Source: Deltaproteobacteria bacterium | Lineage (GTDB): Bacteria > Myxococcota_A > UBA796 > SXON01 | Assembly (NCBI GenBank): GCA_947445035.1 | Contig: CANFCK010000003.1 | Coordinates: forward strand, 124,001 to 188,000 | Length of the DNA stretch: 64,000 nt | Reading direction: 5' to 3' | In this document: positions 18,273 through 27,287 of the stretch, piece by piece | How positions within the stretch are numbered: the stretch's first letter is position 1 | How the letters are laid out: each line of letters begins with the position of its first letter | The notes under the pieces: generated by a model | Databases searched by the model: none | What the model saw: only the letters and a program-made list of their open reading frames with translations | Told to the model about the DNA's origin: nothing | Position numbers and translations under genes: made by a program

Positions 18273-19217
18273 CTACTGCGGCGCCCAGTCTGGATTGGGC
18301 CACATCGGCTTGGCGTCGCTGCCGTCGGCGGCCGTGCAGCCGAGCCACCGCTGCGGATCTTCGAGCACGCGCGCCACCGCGTCCATCCCGAAACGAGCGG
18401 CCAGACCGTGGTCGATGCGCTCGTCGTAGCTGTACCGGAGGTGCATCCTCGGTCGAACCTTCACCTCGCCATCCACCACCATCGGCTGATCCTCCACCTT
18501 GCCGACCATGATGAAAAGCGGGCAGGTGCCGTACTCAAAGAGGTGGTGGTAGCCGGGGCCCATCTTCAAACTGCCGAGGTTGGCGACGAAGATGCTGGTG
18601 TGGAGCGGGTCGTCCTTGATGAAGAAGCCGGGCAGGATGTTGTAGTGGTTCATGGTGTTGATGAGCTTGGCGGCCACCCGCAAAAGCGGCCGGGGAAGCA
18701 GGTTGAAGAGGTCCAACTCCTTGTCGCCCGAGGTCCGCTTGCCGCTGCGCTCTTCATTGATGCCGGTGTTGACCCGCGCACACCAATCTTTGAAGTTCTC
18801 GCCGTCGATGAACTCCCGCTTGACCGTTCCGATCTTGGCCTCCCGATTCAGACGGGTGCGCAACATCGAGAAGCTGAGCCAGCGGCCCTCGCGCGCGTAC
18901 AGGCGGCGGCCCATCACGAAACGATTCATGGCCGGGTTGGCCGAGAGCCCGATCCCAATCGCGGCCACCGTGGCCTGGGTGGGGTTGGCGTCGGGTACGA
19001 CCAGCTTGCAGCGTTCCAGCCACGCGTTGAAGTTCGTCGCGTCCAGAAACGTTTCGAAGTACACCACCGACTCGTTACGGCCGGGCATCAGGTAGAGCAT
19101 GATCCGCCGATAAGGCGGGATCCTCATCAGGACGCCGTCAGGGCGGGAGGTCTTGAACTCCAAAAGAAGCCAGAAAACCAGGAGCGCGGCGGCGACGAGG
19201 GCGGCGGTGGGGAACAT
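18273..19217 (-). CDS. Membrane-anchored E2-like acyltransferase, probable pseudoenzyme
   Basis: A 314-residue protein starting with one membrane helix (about 3-20). The rest resembles the trimer-forming catalytic domain of 2-oxo acid dehydrogenase E2 and chloramphenicol acetyltransferase proteins: FVANLGSLKMGPGYHH and YSYDERIDHGLAARF. In active E2 the last block reads DHRVxDG with a catalytic His; here it is DERIDHG, so the His is Glu. Lipoyl and subunit-binding domains are absent. No E1 or E3 genes lie nearby. I infer a catalytically altered, membrane-bound member. It ends 2 bases from the convergent MopE-like gene and follows the small lipoprotein gene after 22 bases. Confidence 0.7.
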   Translation of the reverse strand: MFPTAALVAAALLVFWLLLEFKTSRPDGVLMRIPPYRRIMLYLMPGRNESVVYFETFLDATNFNAWLERCKLVVPDANPTQATVAAIGIGLSANPAMNRFVMGRRLYAREGRWLSFSMLRTRLNREAKIGTVKREFIDGENFKDWCARVNTGINEERSGKRTSGDKELDLFNLLPRPLLRVAAKLINTMNHYNILPGFFIKDDPLHTSIFVANLGSLKMGPGYHHLFEYGTCPLFIMVGKVEDQPMVVDGEVKVRPRMHLRYSYDERIDHGLAARFGMDAVARVLEDPQRWLGCTAADGSDAKPMWPNPDWAPQ

Positions 19218-19239
19218 CCGGCGAGCCTATCGCGGGCGC

Positions 19240-19668
19240 TCACTGGTCGGCGGTCTTCTCGGCGCTTGCGAGAACCGGTGCCGATTCGTGCCCGTCGATG
19301 TCCAGCACCACGAAGGCAAAGTCGTAGGTCGGCACTGCGACCGCGTCACACTCGACGTCGAGGTCGTCCCCTTGCCAACTCGTGGCGCACGACCCGTCGG
19401 CACAGGCCAGGGCGACGGTGCCGATGGCCCCGCCGGCGTCGGAGACATCGACACGACCGAGTGCTTCGATGGTGCCGAGACCTTGTTGGTCGGAGACCGT
19501 CGCGATCCCGTTCCATTGGATGAAGGTGTCCCCAGTAGTGTGAAAATAGCAGGTCACCGAGGCCGATTCGACGACCGGCGCCGCCGGATCGGTTGGCACC
19601 CCGGAGTCTGCGGTATCCCCGGTGTCGGCGGAGGTTGAGCAGGCCATTAGCGCGAGGATCAGGGACAT
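19240..19668 (-). CDS. Small predicted lipoprotein
   Basis: A 142-residue protein with a very short lipoprotein signal, MSLILALMAC, placing the Cys at residue 10, followed by a Thr/Asp/Ser-rich linker (STSADTGDTADSG). The remaining 110 residues look beta-sandwich-like, with two Cys pairs, and match no family I recognise. Its start overlaps the end of the beta-helix lipoprotein gene by 10 bases, so both are likely translated from one message. Location is probably the outer membrane or periplasm. Confidence 0.7.
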   Translation of the reverse strand: MSLILALMACSTSADTGDTADSGVPTDPAAPVVESASVTCYFHTTGDTFIQWNGIATVSDQQGLGTIEALGRVDVSDAGGAIGTVALACADGSCATSWQGDDLDVECDAVAVPTYDFAFVVLDIDGHESAPVLASAEKTADQ

Positions 19669-21374
19669 TCGTTGCAGTCGCCGAGCTCATTGTTTTCGTA
19701 GGAGAGGCTGCTGAGCAGCACGCTGCTGCCTTCCCCCAGGTACAGTCCCCATTCCAGGCTGTCGTGGAGGAATACATTGCTCAGACTGGGAGACGCATCG
19801 ACAATGTGCACGTTCCCGCGCATCGTCGCCCCGCCCGCGTAGCCAATTTCAGTGTGGGTGAAGACGACTTCGGCGTCTACAGCCGAATCGTAGATGCCGA
19901 CTCCGCCCCAGGCGCCGGGGGTGAAGGCCGACCAGGGCAGCATCGTGACCGGGAAACTGGCCGTCCCCGCGGCCCGGAGTCCGGCGGCGCCCGTCTTGCC
20001 CACGAAAAGGCTGCTGTCGTTTCCGAAAAGCAACTCAACACCCGGTGCAAAGGTCACGATCGCCGGCGTCATCGCGGTGCCGTTGATCTCGACGTCTCCC
20101 GCGACCCAGTACGGCAACCCCGTGTCGGCCCATGTGCCGGTCTCGGTTACCGCACTCTCCCCGGCCACTTTGATGGCGTCGGTCAAGTTGCCAGTGAGCA
20201 CCAGCCCCGAAGCGGGCAACGTCGGGACCGCGGCGGCCGGTAGAATCACCGGGAGCTCACTGGTGGTGATCGTCAGGCCAGCGCTGCCGGGGGCGAGGCG
20301 GGCGGAGCCCTCAAGCCATAAACCCCCCCCTTCCGAAAGGTCGATGGTGACGTCTTCGAGCAGCACGTCCACGTCCTCGAACTGGAGCGATCCGCCTTCC
20401 GCCCCGGCGCCGCTGATCGAAAGGTGGTGCAGGCTCACCTCGGCCGCGCCACTACTGGCGGTGATGCCACGCCAGAACCCGGCAGTGTCGGCGCCGAGGG
20501 CATCGAACACCACGGGCTCCGCCGCGGTTCCGTTGACCACGAACACCGACGCATCCCCGGTCCGGGAGAACCGCAGGCCTCGGTCACGCTCGAAGAGCAG
20601 CGTGGTTCCGGGGCCGATGGTCAAGCCAGCCGGCGCACCGGCGGTGCCCGCAATGTCCACGACCTCGGTAATCACGTAGGGCACGCCCAGGGCCTCCCAA
20701 ACAACGTCGTCGGTGATCGCATCCCCGGAAAGGTAGATGCCATCCGTACCGTTTCCGGAGTAGCTACTGGCCGCCGCGGGCAGCGTGTGGGCCGTCGCCA
20801 CCTCGCCACAAACCGACCACCCTGCTGCCCCGGTCACGGTGACGCCAGCTGAGTCGTCCGAGAGCCGGGCCCCGGCTTCCAGCGTCAGCCCGCACCCCTC
20901 AGCCACCCCATCGATCGCCAGGCTGCCGATCGTGACTGCTGCGGCGTCGATTCGGACTCCAGTGCCGCTACCGCGGAGCGAGAGCCCCGAAATCACGACG
21001 CCCTGGGCGCTGGCCCCGAGGACGAGTCCTTCCCATGCTTGGTCCCCAGAGCGGACAAAGACGACGCCCGCCTCAGTACCGTCGACGATGAGGGAGGCCT
21101 CGAAGTCCTTGGTCCCCACCGCCAACCCCGCCCGCTCGTCGAAGAGCACGCTTGCCCCGCCTTCGATTGTCAACGCCCCCCGTTCGACGGTCACGTCGCA
21201 GGTGACGCGATGCTCGCGACCGGAACGCCAGGTCTCGTCCGCTGCGATGGTGCCACAGTGCTCGATCGCAGCGGGCTCGTCGCCGGTGTCGCCCATTTCG
21301 CCCTCTGCATTGGGAGCGTCGGGGATGCGCGAGCCGACCGGGCCCACGCACGCGGAGAGCAGAAGGAACATCAT
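19659..21374 (-). CDS. Predicted beta-helix repeat lipoprotein
   Basis: A 571-residue protein with a short lipoprotein signal (MMFLLLSAC). After an acidic linker come several long repeats, each with a right-handed beta-helix pattern: GxxLLFxxDxGL or similar, then VxGTAxxPVxF, then a W.GI segment (for example GFWRGITASSGAAEVSLHHL and AWGGVGIYDSAVDAEVVFTH). Such pectate-lyase-like folds occur in surface adhesins and polysaccharide-binding proteins; no catalytic residues can be named. The upstream in-frame extension to 21698 overlaps the previous gene and lacks a signal, so ATG 21374 is chosen. It lies 7 bases after the glycosyltransferase-like gene. Confidence 0.75.
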   Translation of the reverse strand: MMFLLLSACVGPVGSRIPDAPNAEGEMGDTGDEPAAIEHCGTIAADETWRSGREHRVTCDVTVERGALTIEGGASVLFDERAGLAVGTKDFEASLIVDGTEAGVVFVRSGDQAWEGLVLGASAQGVVISGLSLRGSGTGVRIDAAAVTIGSLAIDGVAEGCGLTLEAGARLSDDSAGVTVTGAAGWSVCGEVATAHTLPAAASSYSGNGTDGIYLSGDAITDDVVWEALGVPYVITEVVDIAGTAGAPAGLTIGPGTTLLFERDRGLRFSRTGDASVFVVNGTAAEPVVFDALGADTAGFWRGITASSGAAEVSLHHLSISGAGAEGGSLQFEDVDVLLEDVTIDLSEGGGLWLEGSARLAPGSAGLTITTSELPVILPAAAVPTLPASGLVLTGNLTDAIKVAGESAVTETGTWADTGLPYWVAGDVEINGTAMTPAIVTFAPGVELLFGNDSSLFVGKTGAAGLRAAGTASFPVTMLPWSAFTPGAWGGVGIYDSAVDAEVVFTHTEIGYAGGATMRGNVHIVDASPSLSNVFLHDSLEWGLYLGEGSSVLLSSLSYENNELGDCNECP

Positions 21375-21381
21375 CGGCTCA

Positions 21382-22056
21382 TCATAGCTCCATCCTTCGG
21401 CCGCCACGACCTGTCGTCGAGCGGGCATCCGCGGCCAAGCAGCGCCACGCCGCCGCCTCGTCTTCGGTGGTCCGTCCGCGCTCGGCCCACGCTTGGGCGG
21501 CGGCACCCAACAGCGCTCGGCGGCGGGGTTCGTCCAGCAGCGCCTGGCGGGCCCCGGCAACGTCCGAGCCGACCACCGTTCCGGGGGGGAAGCCTTCGTC
21601 GGCAACCGCGGACACGATGGCCGCACCACCCCTCGCCGCCGCGACCACGCGCTCGGGATCCCACCGGTCGTCCGGCCCCGCAACGTAGACGCCATCATGC
21701 TCGCGAAGAGGCGGAGGCCCGGGGACCACGACCGTCAGCCGACCCAACGGCACCACCGACGTCCACGCCCGTGCCGCGAACTGACTCGGCAAAACCAACC
21801 GATTGATCGCCCGGTTGCCCCACGGCATTGCCACGGGCTCGCCCAGGGGCACCACCACCAGGGCGCGGGCCTGGAAAGAGACGACCCGAACCACCAACCG
21901 CGACCACGCCGCCGGTGCGGCAAAGCAGATCACGAGGTCCGCGCCACGGAGTCGTCCCCACCCGGCGGTCAGCGGAAGCACCGCCGCACCCACGGCGCTC
22001 GCGGCGCGCACCACGCGCTCGCTGACGTCATCCGCCAGCACCACCGCCTTGCTCAT
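21382..22056 (-). CDS. Glycosyltransferase-like (GT-B half) protein
   Basis: A 224-residue protein that I can only partly place. The pattern of GADLVICFAAPAAWSRLVVR, then VLPSQFAARAW, then DDRWDPERVVAAARGGAAIVSAVADEGFPPGTVV resembles the C-terminal half of GT-B glycosyltransferases, including the donor-site region and the terminal A.AW.ER helix. Length is about half that of a full GT-B enzyme, so it may be a truncated or minimal form. The start ATG 22056 (MSKAVVLADD) is preferred over TTG 22083. It heads a four-gene minus-strand operon and is divergent from korA. Confidence 0.5.
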   Translation of the reverse strand: MSKAVVLADDVSERVVRAASAVGAAVLPLTAGWGRLRGADLVICFAAPAAWSRLVVRVVSFQARALVVVPLGEPVAMPWGNRAINRLVLPSQFAARAWTSVVPLGRLTVVVPGPPPLREHDGVYVAGPDDRWDPERVVAAARGGAAIVSAVADEGFPPGTVVGSDVAGARQALLDEPRRRALLGAAAQAWAERGRTTEDEAAAWRCLAADARSTTGRGGRRMEL

Positions 22057-22110
22057 GCGCGGCCGTATCGCGTTAGGCACCAACGCTCATTCCGAAGCGA
22101 GGAGCGCGCC

Positions 22111-23934
22111 TTGAAGTCCGCCCAGATCGTCGAACACGTCGTGGTCCGTTTCGCTGGCGACTCCGGCGACGGCATGCAGGTCATCGGCAGCCAGTTCACC
22201 AACACCACCGCGCTGCTCGGCAACGACCTCGCGACCTTTCCCGATTTTCCGGCCGAGATCCGCGCCCCCGCGGGCACGCTTGCCGGCGTTTCCGGCTTCC
22301 AACTCCACTTTGCGAGCACGGACATCTTCACGCCTGGCGACGAGCCCGAAGCGCTGATTGCGATGAATCCGGCGGCGCTCAAGGCGAACATCGCCGACCT
22401 GAAGAAGGGCGGCCTGGTGATCGTGAACAAGGAGAAGTTCGTCGACCGCGAGTTCGAAAAGGCAGGAATCACCAGCAACCCGCTCATCGATGGCTCGCTC
22501 AGCGATTTCCGGGTGATCGAGGTGGATCTGGCCCGGCAGTCCAAGGCCGCCGTCGAGGGTCTGGGTCTCGGCGCCAAAGAGACCGACCGATGCAAGAACT
22601 TCTACGCGCTCGGCATCACCTACTGGTTGTACAGCCGGCCGATGGAAACGACAGAGCGGTGGATCAACGCCAAGTTCAAGGAGCCGTACCGCGAGGCGAA
22701 TCTGCGCTCACTACGGGCTGGCTACGCGTACGCCGAGACGGTGGAGATGTTCCACACTCGCTACGAGGTGCCGCCCATGCGGCAGGACGCCGGCGTCTAC
22801 CGGAACATCATGGGGAACCAGGCGACGGCGCTGGGGCTGGTCGTCGGCACTGAAAAGGCAGGATTGCGGCTATTTCTCGGCAGTTATCCAATCACGCCGG
22901 CCAGCGACATTCTGCACGCACTCAGCGGCTACAAGGCCTACGGGGTCTACACGTTTCAGGCCGAAGACGAGATTGCGGCGATCACCAGCGCCATCGGGGC
23001 TTCCTTCGGTGGTTCCTTGGGAATGACGACCACCTCGGGTCCCGGCATGGCGCTCAAGACCGAGGCGCTGGGGCTCGCCGTCATGACCGAACTTCCCCTG
23101 GTCCTCGTAAACATTCAGCGCGGCGGCCCCTCGACCGGCCTGCCCACCAAGACCGAGCAGTCCGACCTGCTGCAGGCGGTATACGGACGCAACGGCGAGT
23201 GCCCGATCCCGGTGATCGCGGCGTGCACCCCCGGCGATTGTTTCGACATGGCGCTGGAGGCCGTGCGCATTGCCGTCACCTACATGACGCCGGTCATCCT
23301 GTTGACCGACGGCTACCTGGCCAACGGCAGCGAGCCGTGGCGGGTGCCCAACGTCGCGGATATTCCGGCCTTTCCCGTTCAGTTTCGCACCGACCCCGAG
23401 GGCTTCTTGCCCTACGCCCGAGACCCCGAAACCCTGGCGCGCCCCTGGGTGCGCCCCGGAACGCCGGGGCTCGAGCACCGCATCGGCGGCATCGAAAAGC
23501 AGGAAGGCACCGGTAATGTGAACTACGAGGCGCTCAATCACGAGCGCATGGTGCAGCTGCGCGCCGCGAAGGTTGCCGGCATCAAGGTCCCGGATCTGGT
23601 GGTGTACGGCGATCCCGACGGCCTTTTGGTCGTGGGCTGGGGAAGTACCTACGGTGCGATCCGCGTCGCGGTCGACCTCGCCCGTCGTGAGGGTCTCCGC
23701 GTTGGCCACGCCCACATCCGAAACATCCACCCGCTCCCGGCGAACACCATCGACGTGCTCCGGAAGTACGGTCGTGTCATCGTCCCCGAGATGAACATGG
23801 GTCAGCTGGTCAAGCTGCTCCGCGACAAGAGCCTCATCGACTGCATCTCGATTCCCAAAGTGCAAGGGCAGGCTTTCAAGATCAGCGAGGTCCTGGCCTC
23901 GATCCGTCACCACCAGATCGTAGAGGCCAAGTAA
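22111..23934 (+). CDS. korA: 2-oxoacid:ferredoxin oxidoreductase, gamma-alpha fusion subunit
   Basis: KorA with KorB forms the ferredoxin-dependent 2-oxoglutarate (or related 2-oxoacid) oxidoreductase, which makes acyl-CoA, CO2 and reduced ferredoxin. Residues 1-190 are the gamma domain (VRFAGDSGDGMQVIGSQ); residues about 215-600 are the alpha domain with GSYPITPASDILH, FQAEDEIAAI and TTSGPGMALK. The 607-residue length fits the fused type. I choose TTG 22111 because GGAG lies 6 bases upstream and the sequence before it loses coding character. The stop shares one base with the korB start. Confidence 0.93.
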   Translation: MKSAQIVEHVVVRFAGDSGDGMQVIGSQFTNTTALLGNDLATFPDFPAEIRAPAGTLAGVSGFQLHFASTDIFTPGDEPEALIAMNPAALKANIADLKKGGLVIVNKEKFVDREFEKAGITSNPLIDGSLSDFRVIEVDLARQSKAAVEGLGLGAKETDRCKNFYALGITYWLYSRPMETTERWINAKFKEPYREANLRSLRAGYAYAETVEMFHTRYEVPPMRQDAGVYRNIMGNQATALGLVVGTEKAGLRLFLGSYPITPASDILHALSGYKAYGVYTFQAEDEIAAITSAIGASFGGSLGMTTTSGPGMALKTEALGLAVMTELPLVLVNIQRGGPSTGLPTKTEQSDLLQAVYGRNGECPIPVIAACTPGDCFDMALEAVRIAVTYMTPVILLTDGYLANGSEPWRVPNVADIPAFPVQFRTDPEGFLPYARDPETLARPWVRPGTPGLEHRIGGIEKQEGTGNVNYEALNHERMVQLRAAKVAGIKVPDLVVYGDPDGLLVVGWGSTYGAIRVAVDLARREGLRVGHAHIRNIHPLPANTIDVLRKYGRVIVPEMNMGQLVKLLRDKSLIDCISIPKVQGQAFKISEVLASIRHHQIVEAK

Positions 23935-24938
23935 TGGAAGCCCAGCCGCCGACCTACACCAAGAAAGACTTCATGTCGGACCAGATCATCCGCTGGTGCC
24001 CGGGCTGTGGAGACTACGCGATCCTTTCTCAGGCACAGACCGTTTTTGCCGAGCTCGGCATTCCACGGGAAAAGTTCGCCATCGTGTCCGGAATCGGGTG
24101 CAGCTCCCGCTTCCCCTACTACATCAATGCCTACGGCTTCCATACCATCCACGGCCGGGCCTTTGCAGTGGCGACCGGGTTGAAGGTCAGCCGCCCCGAA
24201 CTGTCCGTCTGGGTCGCGACAGGCGATGGCGACGCGTTGTCCATCGGCGGCAACCACTTCATCCACTGCTTGCGCCGCAACGTTGACCTCAACATCCTGT
24301 TGTTCAACAACAAGATCTACGGCCTGACCAAGGGTCAGTACTCACCCACCAGCGAGATCGGAAAGAAGACGAAGTCCACCCCCTACGGCAGCGTTGACCA
24401 CCCATTTTCCCCCGCCGCGCTGGCCCTGGGCGCGGACGCCAGCTTCGTGGCCCGGAGCGTCGACATCCTGGTGAAGGAGCAACGCGAGGTGATGCGGGCC
24501 GCCGCCGCCCACAAGGGTACCTCCTTCGTGGAGTTGTACCAGAACTGCAACATCTTCAACGACGGCGCCTGGGATGCCCTGATCGAGAAGCCGGTGCGTG
24601 AAGAACGCTGCATCTTCCTGGAGCACGGCAAGCCGATGGTCTTCGCCGGCGGAAAGAAGGGCATTCGTCTGAGCGGCATCCGGCCCACCGTTGTCGACCT
24701 TGGCGAGGGCCTCACCGCCGACGATTGTCTCGTCCATGACGAGTCGGACCCCTTCCTCGGGGCGATCATCGCGCGGATGGACTACCCTGCGTTCCCCGTC
24801 CCGATGGGAATCCTGTATCGCAACCCGCGCGCGACCTTCGATACGCTGATGAACGAGCAGATCACCGAGGCGCAGAAGGACGGCAAGCCCGATCTGCAGA
24901 AGCTGCTCAACGGCGGCGAGACGTGGACCATCAAGTAG
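23934..24938 (+). CDS. korB: 2-oxoacid:ferredoxin oxidoreductase, beta subunit
   Basis: The 334-residue beta subunit binds thiamine diphosphate and a [4Fe-4S] cluster. It shows RWCPGCGDYAIL (cluster Cys pair near residue 22), GIGCSSRFPYY, the ThDP/Mg motif TGDGDALSIGGNH and NNKIYGLTKGQYSPTS, all typical of KorB/PorB. The ATG overlaps the korA stop (TAATG), so translation is coupled. No separate delta ferredoxin subunit is next to it, so an external ferredoxin is expected. Substrate could be 2-oxoglutarate or another 2-oxoacid. Confidence 0.95.
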   Translation: MEAQPPTYTKKDFMSDQIIRWCPGCGDYAILSQAQTVFAELGIPREKFAIVSGIGCSSRFPYYINAYGFHTIHGRAFAVATGLKVSRPELSVWVATGDGDALSIGGNHFIHCLRRNVDLNILLFNNKIYGLTKGQYSPTSEIGKKTKSTPYGSVDHPFSPAALALGADASFVARSVDILVKEQREVMRAAAAHKGTSFVELYQNCNIFNDGAWDALIEKPVREERCIFLEHGKPMVFAGGKKGIRLSGIRPTVVDLGEGLTADDCLVHDESDPFLGAIIARMDYPAFPVPMGILYRNPRATFDTLMNEQITEAQKDGKPDLQKLLNGGETWTIK

Positions 24939-25732
24939 CCGTGCGCCGGCTGCAGCCCCTCGGATTCATCGATCGCGAAGCCGCCCGCGGGCTGGTGGGC
25001 GTGCTCACGGACATCGACGACACCCTGACCCTGCACGGCCGGCTGGTGCCAGCCGCCTTCGCGGCCATGTCAGAACTTCGACGGGCAGGCCTGGCGCTGG
25101 TCCCGGTGACCGGACGGCCCGCCGGCTGGTGCGACCAGATCGCCCGCCAGTGGCCCTGCGAAGGCGTCGTTGGCGAGAACGGGGGCTTGTGGTTCGCGAT
25201 GCGCGACGGCCGCCTGGCCCGGGCCTACGCCCAGTCGGCCGAGGAGCGAAGGGGGAACGCGGGCCGACTCGCCGCGATCGAAGCGGCCGTCCTGGCGGAA
25301 GTCCCCGGCACCGCCCTGGCCAGCGACCAGCCCTACCGGGAGCTGGACCTCGCCATCGACTTCTGCGAGGATGTGCCCGCACTTACCGACGACGCCATCG
25401 ATCGGATCGTCGCGATCTTTGAGCGTTTCGGCGCGGCGTGCAAGGTCTCCAGCATCCATGTGAACGGGTGGTTCGGAGCGTTCGACAAGCTGGCAGGCTT
25501 CCACGGTTTGTGCGCCGACCTGGGGCTGGACGCCGCACCCGAGCGCTGGGCCTACGTCGGGGACAGCGCCAATGATGCCCCGATGTTCGCCCACTTTCCG
25601 ATGTCCGTGGGCGTGGCGAACGTCGACCGGTGGCTCCCGCGAATTCCGATCGCGCCCGCCTTCCGCACCGAGGCCGAGGGGGGCCACGGCTTTGCGGAGC
25701 TGGCGGCTCGCCTTTTGACCCTGCGGGGGTGA
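24923..25732 (+). CDS. HAD-IIB phosphatase (Cof/sugar phosphatase type)
   Basis: A 269-residue haloacid-dehalogenase-fold phosphatase. Motif I is LTDIDDTLTLHG near residue 30 (nucleophile and acid Asp), motif II is VPVTGRP, motif III Lys is near FDKLAGF, and motif IV is YVGDSANDAPMF. The cap between motifs II and III marks subclass IIB, which acts on sugar phosphates, phosphoglycolate or mannosyl-3-phosphoglycerate; the exact substrate cannot be told. The GTG at 24923 overlaps korB by 16 bases and has a weak GGCGAG upstream; GTG 24941 just after the korB stop is an alternative. Confidence 0.85.
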   Translation: MDHQVAVRRLQPLGFIDREAARGLVGVLTDIDDTLTLHGRLVPAAFAAMSELRRAGLALVPVTGRPAGWCDQIARQWPCEGVVGENGGLWFAMRDGRLARAYAQSAEERRGNAGRLAAIEAAVLAEVPGTALASDQPYRELDLAIDFCEDVPALTDDAIDRIVAIFERFGAACKVSSIHVNGWFGAFDKLAGFHGLCADLGLDAAPERWAYVGDSANDAPMFAHFPMSVGVANVDRWLPRIPIAPAFRTEAEGGHGFAELAARLLTLRG

Positions 25733-25746
25733 TCCGCCAAAGCGGC

Positions 25747-26106
25747 CTACCGCGCCTCCAGCCAGCTGAGGTCGGGTAGCGCCACCGACTGACCGAGGCG
25801 CGCGGCGGTCATGCACGGGGAGACGGCTTGCAGCAGCCGCTCCACGTCGATGCCCGGCCACGGCAGGCCGTGGGCCAGCTTGTCCAGAGCCTTGTCCCAC
25901 TGACCCACAGCGCTGCGCAGACTCCCACGGCGGTGGTGCTCCAAGGCCACCGCGAGGTGGATCATGCCCTGCAGGGCGCGGCGCGGCGGCCCGTGCGGAA
26001 GGTCCTTCCACTGCAGCTCCCAGACCTCGTGCGCCTCGAACCCCTTCCCTGCCGCGAGCAATCGGCGCCCTTTGGCAAGGTCCAGAGGCGGCACCGGCTC
26101 GATCAC
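25747..26106 (-). CDS. DUF309 family protein
   Basis: A 119-residue protein of the DUF309 family. The hallmark GKGFEAHEVWELQWKDLPHG lies at about 20-40, followed by the MIHLAVALEHHRRGSLRSA helix pair. The family forms a small helical bundle of unknown activity. It starts at GTG 26106, which overlaps the stop of the HEAT gene by 4 bases (GTGA), so the two are coupled. Longer in-frame extensions would run through the HEAT gene and are rejected. Confidence 0.85.
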   Translation of the reverse strand: MIEPVPPLDLAKGRRLLAAGKGFEAHEVWELQWKDLPHGPPRRALQGMIHLAVALEHHRRGSLRSAVGQWDKALDKLAHGLPWPGIDVERLLQAVSPCMTAARLGQSVALPDLSWLEAR

Positions 26107-27140
26107 GCCCGCTCCCCAGCCAGCGTCGTGAGCACACCGCGTGCGTGCGTCGCTGCGGGCTCGATTCCAGACGCCTCGCAGCGGTGGAGCGGTGCGCGAG
26201 CGAGCGCGCCCAACCGGACCAGTGCATCCATCGCGGGCAGGTACAGCCCTCCGAAAGCAGTCCCGCTGGTGTCGCCCAAACAGGCGACGAGGTCGTCTAC
26301 GGCATCGGCAGAGCCGAGCTCGCCGAGCGCCCAAAGGAGGTTGGCGCGCACCGGGTACTGAATGCCCAGCCCTGCGCCGGGGCGGCCCTCGAAGTCCGCC
26401 TTTTCGTCGCCCAGCGCCCGACGCAGCACGGGAACCGCCACCGCCAGCCCCAGCCGCCCGAGGCCGTCCGCCGCCAGCCGCCGCTGCATGAACCCTCGGC
26501 CGGGATCGACGTCGCGGGCGTGCAGAGCCTCCTTGAGCACCGAGAACGCCCGTGGATCGCCGTGCAGACCGAGCGCTTCCAAGACCACGTGATCGCCCCG
26601 GCGGCCCGCCACCGCCCGAGCCGAACGCAGGACTTCGAAGTCGTCGGGGTGGTGCAGCGCGGCCAGACGTAGCCAGCGGGAGGGCGCCGCGGGGTCGTCC
26701 AAAAGGCGCTGCCGCGCCGCCGCTCGCGGCATCATCGCGTCCGCGCCGAAAAGGAGGAACCGGTCGGCGAGCGGCGCAATGGAGATCGCCTGGGCCGGCG
26801 CCCGGGGGCCGCCGGGCGTCGGGACCGTCCGCGCATCCAGCGCCGCCAGCTCGCCGCGGAGGGCCTCGTGGCCTTCTCCGGCGCGCAAACGCGCGAGCGC
26901 TTGGAGCAGATGGTCCTCCCGTGCCCGTGGCTTCGGGGGCGCGGCCAGCCAAGCGGGCTCGGGCGCCAGCGAGCCGGCCGCGAGCGCCCGCCGCAGCGTG
27001 CGCCAGGCACCCACGCTCCCGATCGCACGGGCTCCGGCAACACATGCGCGCCCGTCCCCGGTCTCGGCGACGGCGCGAAGCGCTGCGATTCGCAGCCCCT
27101 CGGAGCGAAGCTGCGCCAGGAACTCACGCAAGCGGCCCAA
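26103..27140 (-). CDS. HEAT-repeat protein
   Basis: A 345-residue alpha-helical solenoid. Several HEAT/PBS-lyase-type repeats are visible, for example VLEALGLHGDPRAFSVLKEAL, LAADGLGRLGLAVAVPVLRRAL and NLLWALGELGSADAVDDLVACL at about 190-310. Such proteins are scaffolds; partner unknown. I choose TTG 27140 (MGRLREFLAQL after translation) because a perfect AGGAGG sits 6 bases upstream. Longer starts up to 27251 would run through a DnaA box and a stretch with poor coding character. It is coupled to the DUF309 gene by a GTGA overlap. Confidence 0.8.
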   Translation of the reverse strand: MGRLREFLAQLRSEGLRIAALRAVAETGDGRACVAGARAIGSVGAWRTLRRALAAGSLAPEPAWLAAPPKPRAREDHLLQALARLRAGEGHEALRGELAALDARTVPTPGGPRAPAQAISIAPLADRFLLFGADAMMPRAAARQRLLDDPAAPSRWLRLAALHHPDDFEVLRSARAVAGRRGDHVVLEALGLHGDPRAFSVLKEALHARDVDPGRGFMQRRLAADGLGRLGLAVAVPVLRRALGDEKADFEGRPGAGLGIQYPVRANLLWALGELGSADAVDDLVACLGDTSGTAFGGLYLPAMDALVRLGALARAPLHRCEASGIEPAATHARGVLTTLAGERA

Positions 27141-27160
27141 GGCAACCCTCCTTCCACAGC

Positions 27161-27169
27161 TTATCCACA
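27161..27169 (+). promoter_or_regulatory. DnaA box TTATCCACA
   Basis: A perfect match to the consensus TTATNCACA. It lies 20 bases upstream of the HEAT gene start, just beyond its Shine-Dalgarno. In DNA this GC-rich a 9-base AT-leaning match is rare by chance, and a second copy in the same orientation lies 118 bases further on. Confidence 0.55.
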
Positions 27170-27278
27170 AAGGCACCGTCCAGGCCGGCGAAGCCGCCCC
27201 CTGGATCACGGGTTTTCCGCAACGCCCGCACCGATCGGATGCACGGTCCATCCACGCTTTCGATCGTGTCGATCAAAG

Positions 27279-27287
27279 TTATCCACA
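27279..27287 (+). promoter_or_regulatory. DnaA box TTATCCACA
   Basis: A second perfect DnaA box in the same orientation as the one at 27161. It is next to GTTGAC at 27291-27296, which could be a -35 element for the rightward gene. DnaA control of this divergent promoter, or a DnaA-titration site, are the simplest readings. Confidence 0.55.
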
